The position numbers and the translations under genes were made by a program. 64,000 nucleotides of DNA from Erigeron canadensis (Eukaryota; Streptophyta; Magnoliopsida; Asterales; Asteraceae), in contig NC_057761.1 in NCBI RefSeq assembly GCF_010389155.1, positions 7,566,501 to 7,630,500 of the forward strand, written 5' to 3'. Under the pieces are notes generated by a model. That model saw only the letters and a list, made by a program, of their open reading frames with translations, did no database searches and was not told the DNA's origin. Shown one piece after another: positions 56,415-64,000 of the stretch; within the stretch, counting starts at the first letter, position 1; the number at the start of each line of letters is the position of its first letter.

Positions 56415-57780
56415 GAGTTAATTGCAGGATTTGTCCTTGTGGTTTACCCATTTTCGTGGTTTACTTCCATGTTAAGTTTTTTTAAACAAATCCGTCCAAA
56501 CTTGTCATGTTCTTTGCAAGTTATGTCCTTGTGGCTAACAACGTTATTATCTGCCCGTTAAGTCGATGCACGTGAGGACAGTTTTATAATCTGTCACCCA
56601 CAAACAACTTTGTAATTTCACGATTCGTCCCTGTTGTTTGTCCATTTTAGTGATTTACATTCCTACTTAAGAATTTTTGTGAAATAGATCCAAAGTACGC
56701 AAATTTGTTGCATGTTCCATCCCTGTGGTTGATGTAGTCGATTTTTTTATGTTAAATGGAATCACGTGCCACACATGTGAAGGTATTTTCGTACATTCTC
56801 CCCAATCCTACACCTATTTTTTTTTCTCTTTCTTACTTCTTACGACTCTACCAAAATCAATTCAGTTTTTCTTTCCATGTTATTTTCATCTATCTTTCAC
56901 AGATCATCAAATTCCTCTTTATTCAATTTCTTTCTCATCCAATTATATTTGAAATTAATTCTTGTGATATTTAGGTTATTAAGGCTCGAACAAAAAGACA
57001 CTACATATTAATACACATCCAAGTATAAAGCAAAAAGGCCCATAATTCCATATATATATACTGGGTATATATGTTAATATATATATGTAAATTCGTAGAA
57101 TCCTATAAGTGTGTGTGTCTATATATATATATATATATAAACATACAAAGTAGTTGTTCGGGTAATAGAGACACACTAATCAGTGGCGGTCCGCGATTGG
57201 GTTTAAGAACAACTTGGTTTGTGGTTTGTGGTGGTGGTAATGGCGAGAGCTTGGTGGTGGTTGGTTTCAATGGAGAAGCTCATCAATGCAGATTTTGCAT
57301 TTTTAACCAACCTATCAATTGGTTTGCTTAGCTGTATACCCTAAATGTTGTTTAATTCCACCGTCAAAAAATCAATGACGGTTTGCAAATTTTCGAAAAA
57401 CCCATCAAACTTTTTATGGCACGTGATTCCATTTAACGGAAAAAATTTGACGACATCAACCACAGGGATGGAACATGCAACAAATTTGCGTACTTTGAAT
57501 CTATTCATCGAAAATTCTTGAGTAGAGATGTAAATCACTAAAATGGACAAACCACAGGGACGGATCGTGCAATTACAAACCTGTTTGTGGGTGACAGATT
57601 ACAAAATTGCCCTCACTTGCAGCTCACGTGCGTCGACTTAGCGGCCAAACAATAACGTAATTAGCCACAGGGACGTAACTTGCAAAGAATATAACAAGTT
57701 TGGACGGATTTATTTAAAAAACTTAACAGGAATATAAACCACGAAAATGGGTAAACCACGGGACCAATCTTGCAATTAAC
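56415..57780. mobile_element. Large foldback element (about 1.37 kb) upstream of the kinase gene
   Basis: Inverted arms of about 360 bp lie at 56415-56770 and 57418-57780. The left starts GAGTTAATTGCAGGATTTGT and the right ends in its inverse. Arm landmarks pair throughout: GTGGTTTACCCATTTTCGTG, GACGGATTTGTTT, TGACAGATTATAAAA and GGCACGTGATTCCATTTAA. The 650-bp centre has TA repeats and no recognisable protein. Flanks share an imperfect GAAAAA. It ends about 240 bp before the kinase ATG. Confidence 0.8.
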
Positions 57781-58017
57781 TCGAAAAAAAGAAAAAAACG
57801 TATTCCTCCCACCACTGCACCCACATATATGCATATAAATATTATGAAAACCGAGAGAAACAATAAGGCATGAATGCCGTGAGTTGCCATTTTTATTTTA
57901 TGTTGCTACTTTGGAAGGGTAATTAATATCCTGGATCTCATAAGAAAAATATATATTCACGTCAATATTACAAAAAAACTATATTGAGTAATTAATATTT
58001 GTATTGTGTGTGTATAT
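57781..58017 (+). promoter_or_regulatory. Upstream/leader region of the kinase gene
   Basis: About 240 bp separate the foldback element from the first kinase ATG. The region is AT-rich with TGTGTGTATAT directly before the ATG. No distinct TATA box or upstream exon can be called. If the promoter is proximal, part of it may lie in the foldback element. Confidence 0.35.
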
Positions 58018-61000
58018 ATGGTGACCGTGGATAATGAGAGTTGTGATAGTATGAATATTGGTGAAGCTCCTCGGCCGTTTTCGAATGGCAACAACCGGCA
58101 TCAGATACAGAAACTACAAGTATACAATGAGGTTCTTCGGCGTCTTAAAGAATCCGATAATGAAGAAGCAAAACAACCTGGTTTTGATGATGATCTTTTG
58201 GCTCACTTTAATCGTCTCCCCAACAGGTGATGATCTTTTTCAATTTATTTTATATTTATTAAATAGCCCTAATGATTTTTTTCTAAAAGATATTACTTTT
58301 ATCGGATTTGTTAACTTTTATGTATATGTATATGCCTAATTTTCCAAAACAAATTGTGTATCATGTTTTTTAAGAAATGTACTGTTAATAGTGTTTGTTC
58401 TTACAATTTCAAGAGACATTTTTTAAAAAAAAATCTTATCAAGTAGTTTTTTTAATTATAATGTTACATGATTTACTTATCTTTTAAGTATACTGTTACG
58501 TGATTTACTTACTTTATGCTGGTTGTTGAATTTGTGAAGATGGAGGCACTATATGTTTAGAGGGGTCAATTGACCCCACTCAAACTCAACCCCATCTACA
58601 TATTACAATATTGTCTCCTCTCAATTTGTCTAGTGACCCCCTTGCTTACTATCAAATAGGAAAATCAAATCATTATGGAACTTTTAACTCAACAAATCTA
58701 CAAACTTGAATGCTAAGTCTTATGTATATAACATTATATCTAACAAGCAATTTACAATATAACCTTTAAAGGCTTATCCATAAATTTATAAAAAAATGAC
58801 CCCACTTATATAACTTGTTGGCTTTGTCATTGACTGTGATACACCAATAATCAGCTGGTTATCCGTTAATCGTCATCGTCGAATATATCAAGCGAAAAGG
58901 AATAAAAACCTCAAATTTGTGGAAGAAGGTAATTTTTTTTTTGTTAGATCTTACATAACAATATAACATTGTTTTGGAAGATTTCATTATTTGGATATCT
59001 TTTAAAATATTATTTATTATAAGTTGATCATGAACAGCATTGTTTAATTAGTTTAGTTGTTAAACAATTAGATTGTATATGTATTTTTATATGTTTCCCT
59101 TGGAGTGCCACTTACTTTTAATACAACTTGGAACTTGGAATATGCTCATTATGCCTTTATATATTTTGATGGTTTTGGAAACTAAAGTTGAAAGTCAAAT
59201 GTTTGGTAGACTTTGTTTACTCTATATTTTCCATGCATGCAATTAACAAATGAAAGCTGAATAACTTATTTTCATTTATCCCACATGCTTATTTTCAATT
59301 GAAGGTATGCACTTGATGTAAATGTTGAAAGGGCTGAAGATGTACTCTTGCACAAGCGGTTACTGAGTTTAGCACATGATCCTGCTAATGGACCTGCATT
59401 CGACGTCCGGCTAGTACAGGTGCATTTATATGTTTAACAGTGATTCCAACTCAAATCTTACAGCAAAATGTTAGCTTTCACTCACAGTCATTCTCATTCT
59501 ATCCCAAGAAGTAATCTCTAATTAGATATGTTGTCAACCTTGGCCAGTTTACGTGTTACTCTATCTTAAAATGCTTTTCTTTGGTGAGTATCCAATATAC
59601 ATGTGCTATGCCCATTTATGTACCTTTAAGCGCAGCCATAGCACAGTTTTGGATACAAAAGAATTGGTTAATTGGTCTTCTCCTTACGTTTTGCATAATG
59701 TGGATCAGTTTTGTCATGTCACAAACATTTTTTTTATTAGTCATTGATCATTTACATCTTTAGCTTGTTGAAAGTTAATTATGTGACAATTTGGTACGTC
59801 CGAATGATCTTGCTAGTGCATTTGTGGCAACAGTATGTTTAATTTTTGAACCCATTTTCCTCTTACTGCTGTAAGCTTTTGTAAAGCTGACAACTAAGAC
59901 AGGCAACTATGTATTGTGTTTAACTGTTTATACACATTTAAAACATATATTCTTTTGTGTTAATTCTTTCTTGTTGTCTCATTATGTTTATTTTGGTTGA
60001 ATATTATAGTTTTTTGATTTATAATAATATTTTGGTTGCTATATGAGGTCTAAACAGTATTACGTACCCATATGCAGGTTTTCCCAGTGACTGACTGTAA
60101 CTCAGATGATGCATTGAATTGCAGCTCACCTGGGAAGCAAATATCCCAAAGGTACAACGTTTGATACGTAGATATTATAACCTACCAACGTCTATTATTT
60201 TCTTAGCATATCAAACTTTTATAGGGGTGTTCCTCAAATTCTTTCTATTCTTCTTCTGGCCCGTTAAACGTTAAATGTCTTTTAAATTTTATGACAGCAT
60301 TCATCCACCACCTACCTTTGGGTCGTCGCCAAATCTTGAAGCCCTTGCACTTGAAACAAAGGAGCCATCCGCTAAGGATGGGAATAGTAGTGCTGTAAAT
60401 AGCAACACAAGCGTTTCCAGGTATATTAGTGATACTATTTCTGCTATGGAAAAAGTACAAGTAACAAAAAAAAGTCTTAATTATAAGTGGTTTCCCCTGT
60501 TAAGATTTTAATTATAACAGTAAATGCGCTTTAATAGTAGCATGTCATAAGAGTTAGTGCAGAGGAGTTATTATACCGCATTAGATGACATTATCCAAAA
60601 TGCATTTGCAGTAATAAGTGCAGTATATGTACAATATATCAACATGTAATATCTGTTTAAATGCCATTTGTTTTCTTCAATGTTTTCTTGGCATAAACTC
60701 TTACCCTTTTTTGTAATATATAGGCCAATGCATGAAATAACCTTCTCAACAGATGACAAACCAAAGCTTCTGAATCAGGTACTTACATCCTTTTACATAA
60801 TATTTGTATTCGTACATAGACGACCTTTCTTATTTTTCACATGGTTCTGTCATAAGAATTTCATGGGAGAGCACTATTATCTTTACCATTTTCCAATGGT
60901 GGATGCTCTGTGTTTTCACTTTTGAATATCTGGATACGCAAAATTTGCAGTTGACATGCTTACTGGCTGAAGTAGGACTGAATATCCAGGAAGCACACGC

Positions 61001-64000
61001 CTTTTCTACAATAGATCACTACTCATTAGATGTTTTTGTCGTTGATGGTTGGCCATATGAGGTATCTTATTCCCCTCTTTAACTTGTACTGTGGAGTATA
61101 TATTTAATTTGAAGTGGAAGTATGAACCGGTAATTGTTGCATATTCAGCCTTGTGCTAATCATGTGTTTGTCAATCAAGTGTCCAAGTTTGACTGAGTGC
61201 TAGAATGAAAATATATTGTTTTGATACATGACTTCATAGTACTTCAGTTTTAAATCAAGTCTTGCGAACAGAGGATCATAAATAACAAGTCTTGATGTTG
61301 AAGGCCCCGTCTTTTTGGTTAGGATAATCATTTCATCGTCCAAGATCAATTAAACATCAATTAAGGTTTCGATAAAGTTTTATTCAAAATAGTTTGAAGT
61401 GATTTTCTTAAAATTTAATCAATAAAGTAAAGTTTCATATATCTGACCAATAATATATATCATTACAATGATCCAACTTGTTCAGGACAGTTATAGGTGC
61501 AAGCTATGTTGGGCTTCCACAGATGCTACAATCAAAGTAACTATAGTTTTAATGGAACTGTCTTGGTATATATTTTCAGGAAGTTGAACAGCTCCGAGAT
61601 GCATTAGAGAGAAAACTTATTAAGCTTGAGGTAAGTATGTGCAGAGATCTGTCATAGTATCATGTCAACGTAGTTTCCATTTAATTGATGTGTTTCAGTT
61701 AGTCACATTTTATAATTGAATTCTCATGTATACGACTTCTGTGCAGAGACATTCTTGGTCAGATCAGCGTTCATCTGTAAGTGAGCAAGACCAAACAGGA
61801 AAAATTTCAGAAATCGGTCACTTAAGAATACCGAGTGATGGAACAGATGAATGGGAAATTGATCGTCAGTTTTTGACGCTGGAGCACAAAGTTGCATCTG
61901 GATCTTATGGTGATCTGTAAGTCTTCTTTGACAGTATACACCCTCATCCTTAAATTAAATGAGTGAATAAACAAGGCAATCTCTTCCATTATACACCTAT
62001 TTAGATAACTTGATTTACGTAATCTCCATTAATCAACGTTAGCTATCTAAATTATGATCAAATCGTATTGTTCATCAAACTCCACACACAATGGATCAAT
62101 TCTTCGAAAACGCCTTATAAAGATAATTTCTTCTGAATGTGACAATAATTTAGCTTCAAAACTACATTACAAGTTTACAATGATTTACATACGCAAATGA
62201 CAAGTAACTATGTTAGTATCAAATGTCAATCAAAAGGCTCATTTATATTGGGATGGATTGATATATGCTATTTGGGGTTATCAACTTGACATCTTGTATA
62301 TGTTTAAATTTAGATATAAAGGTACATATCATAGTCAAGAGGTGGCTATCAAGATGCTTAAGGCCGAGAACATAACCACAGAGATGCAGCAGGAGTTTGC
62401 ACAAGAAGTTTATATCATGAGGTTTGCTATCAAAATTACCCGGTGAAGCTTTTGCTTTTCAAAATCTGGACTGCAGGAGCTCCAGATATTTATAATTCTT
62501 ACAGCATCCAACTTTTATTTTCTTATATGCTTGTGTATATAAATTTTATGTGCAGGAAGATACGGCATAAAAATGTTGTCCAGTTCATCGGAGCATGCAC
62601 CAAACCTTCAAGCTTGTGCATTGTAACTGGTTAGTCCTAAATGCTACTATTGAAATATGTGATATAATATCTTTGATAACTTTTTCTTTAATTGAAGAGC
62701 TAGCAACGTTTTTTTTGATAACCGTTTATCACTTTGCTGTAACAGAGTTTATGAGTGGGGGAAGTGTGTACGATTATTTGCACAAACGAAAGGGTACATT
62801 TAAGCTTCCAATATTAATCAAGGTTGCAATTGATATATCGAGAGGGATGAACTACCTGCACCAGAATAATATAATACACAGGGACTTGAAGGCTGCAAAT
62901 CTTCTGATGGATGAAAATGATGTAAGTTGCTACTTCTATATATTTTAAAAAAAAATAGGTAATTTTTTTATACAACCAGTTTTGAGGGCTACGAGCTCTA
63001 AGAACCACCATGGTGAATGGTCTAGGACAAATAAAGTTAATTTTATACAAAAGCATTCTTTATTCTTACATTTATAAATGAAACCTGTAACCATTTTATG
63101 TGTTTGTTTCACCTTTAATTAAATGGTAGAAACCAAATGGAGACATGAAATGGTATAAACAAATAAAAGTCACTCAGAAGTTACGTGATGGGCCAGAATG
63201 TATTGCTTAGATGAAGTTAACTGATATTAACATAATGCCAGGGTAGTCTCAATTATAGTAGACTAGAGTTTCAAATTATTCTTCATGATGCTCAGCCTAA
63301 AATATGTGTTGTTTCATATTCAGGTCGTTAAAGTAGCTGATTTTGGTGTGGCCAGAGTGAAGGCTCAGACTGGTGTCATGACCGCAGAAACTGGAACATA
63401 TCGGTGGATGGCTCCCGAGGTGTCTCATTTGCATCAATTTTCTTTGTGATGTTTTGTTTCTTAACATGAGGTAACAAGATGGGCATGGGTTGGGTAATGG
63501 GTCAAAACATATTCAGGTTGGACGGGTTTTATTTGACATTAAAAACTAAATTTATTGATAAAGAATGTATTAACTATAATTGAGATAGTAATAGTTTTAC
63601 AATGGTAATATAAATCTTTAAACAAAACTTAAAAATAAGAGCCTATAAGCTTCAAAATGCAGCTTCCAAACTGTTTGACTGCTTCCCTCCCTGACCCGCT
63701 TGACTATTTTGAAATATATGGGTTAGATAACTTAGATTGTCACCCCTGCTATCTGTTTTTTTGTGTGGTTAACTTTGATATCTGACCCATTCTATGACCC
63801 ATTTATATTTTTGCTCCTAGGATTCGAACTTGTGACCTCTAGGTATCTTCACTCTTGGCGATTAGGCTACACCCTTGTGGTTTCTATTATTTGTTAACCT
63901 ATGGAGTAAACATTAAACTATATGCATCTTAAACTTGACTTACCTGTAAAGATAATTTCTTTCCTTACATGAATGTTAAATCAGCGTTTGTTTTTCCCGT
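58018..64000 (+). CDS. STY46: ACT-domain Raf-like protein kinase, STY46 type (3' end beyond window)
   Basis: Twelve exons join with GT-AG introns and one open frame of 454 codons: 58018-58226, 59305-59419, 60078-60151, 60298-60420, 60724-60778, 60951-61061, 61580-61630, 61747-61916, 62314-62421, 62556-62629, 62746-62921, 63324-63419. The last 100-130 codons lie past the window. Domains: N-terminal region with [21 protein letters not shown] (about 64-84); ACT domain (about 176-230, [13 protein letters not shown]...[10 protein letters not shown]); kinase from about 292 with GSYGDLYKG, VAIK Lys316, HRDLK with Asp410, DFG 428-430 and APE 452-454. All catalytic residues seen are intact. Arabidopsis STY8/17/46 are cytosolic kinases that phosphorylate chloroplast transit peptides. 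The start is the only ATG in frame ahead of DNESCD. STY46 rather than STY8/17 is judged from wording of the conserved blocks. Confidence 0.9.
63790..63890 (-). mobile_element. SINE-like insertion in a kinase intron
   Basis: On the minus strand the A-box-like TAGCCTAATCGCCAAGAG is followed about 30 bp later by the B-box GTTCGAATCC. This is a tRNA-type pol III promoter arrangement in antisense orientation within the intron after exon 12. No complete tRNA fold is evident. Confidence 0.5.

Noticed and set aside
56725..56974. ORFs of 72-75 aa upstream of the kinase
   Set aside because: They lie within the foldback element and its AT-rich centre; there is no domain and no splice connection to the kinase frame.
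63420..64000. Search for a further kinase exon (expected VIEHKPYDHKAD-type segment)
   Set aside because: No matching frame was found before the window end, so the next exon lies outside.

Overview
This is a 64 kb piece of AT-rich, intron-containing plant nuclear DNA. It holds one clear host gene, at the right edge, and is otherwise an almost continuous mosaic of nested transposable elements. The host gene is an ACT-domain Raf-like Ser/Thr/Tyr kinase of the STY8/STY17/STY46 family. Its exon structure marks the genome as eudicot. The retroelement families (a Sirevirus-like copia with a large extra ORF, TGTAACACCC-type long LTRs, CTAG-ended Helitrons) fit Asteraceae best. That placement is inference, not proof.

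Layout. 0-3.4 kb: a Helitron 3' end and a TTA-flanked PIF/Harbinger-type element carrying an intact 125-aa Myb/SANT-like ORF. 3.4-9.1 kb: two diverged head-to-tail copies of an AT-rich repeat, broken up by two Helitrons, a 2.5 kb solo-LTR-like element (TSD CTATT) and a palindromic Mutator-like element (9-bp TSD). The undamaged paralogue serves as an empty-site reference for the Helitron. 9.6-16 kb: MITEs, a minus-strand LTR relic, a 210-bp tandem duplication and a dispersed MITE-like repeat. 16.1-29.6 kb: a Helitron (16113-29587) split by a complete 12.7 kb Sirevirus-like Ty1/copia element on the minus strand (16778-29490). The copia element has 972/973-bp LTRs, a 5-bp TSD, tRNA-iMet PBS, PPT, gag, pol and a third env-like ORF region with its own promoter-like leader. 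Every ORF carries stops or frameshifts.

29.9-34 kb: a 1.2 kb Helitron and two Mutator-like foldback elements with 9- and 10-bp TSDs. 34-38.7 kb: a long LTR relic with a second solo LTR nested in it. 38.7-43.9 kb: retroelement leader-like DNA with palindromic arrays, then a cluster of MITEs, a large foldback element and a small Helitron. 43.9-49 kb: a Ty3/gypsy pol relic on the minus strand, cut by a 288-bp MITE and a 2.7 kb solo-LTR-like element. 49-57.8 kb: SINE-like, Helitron-tail and LTR relics and a 1.37 kb foldback element ending about 240 bp before the kinase start codon. 58.0-64.0 kb: twelve exons of the kinase, cut by the window end inside the kinase domain.

Few sequences here look functional: the STY-type kinase, perhaps the Harbinger-borne ORF, and element termini that non-autonomous elements need. 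Insertion order is well resolved: gypsy pol before MITE and solo LTR; Helitron before Sirevirus; long LTR before nested LTR. No rRNA, functional tRNA or CRISPR array was recognised.
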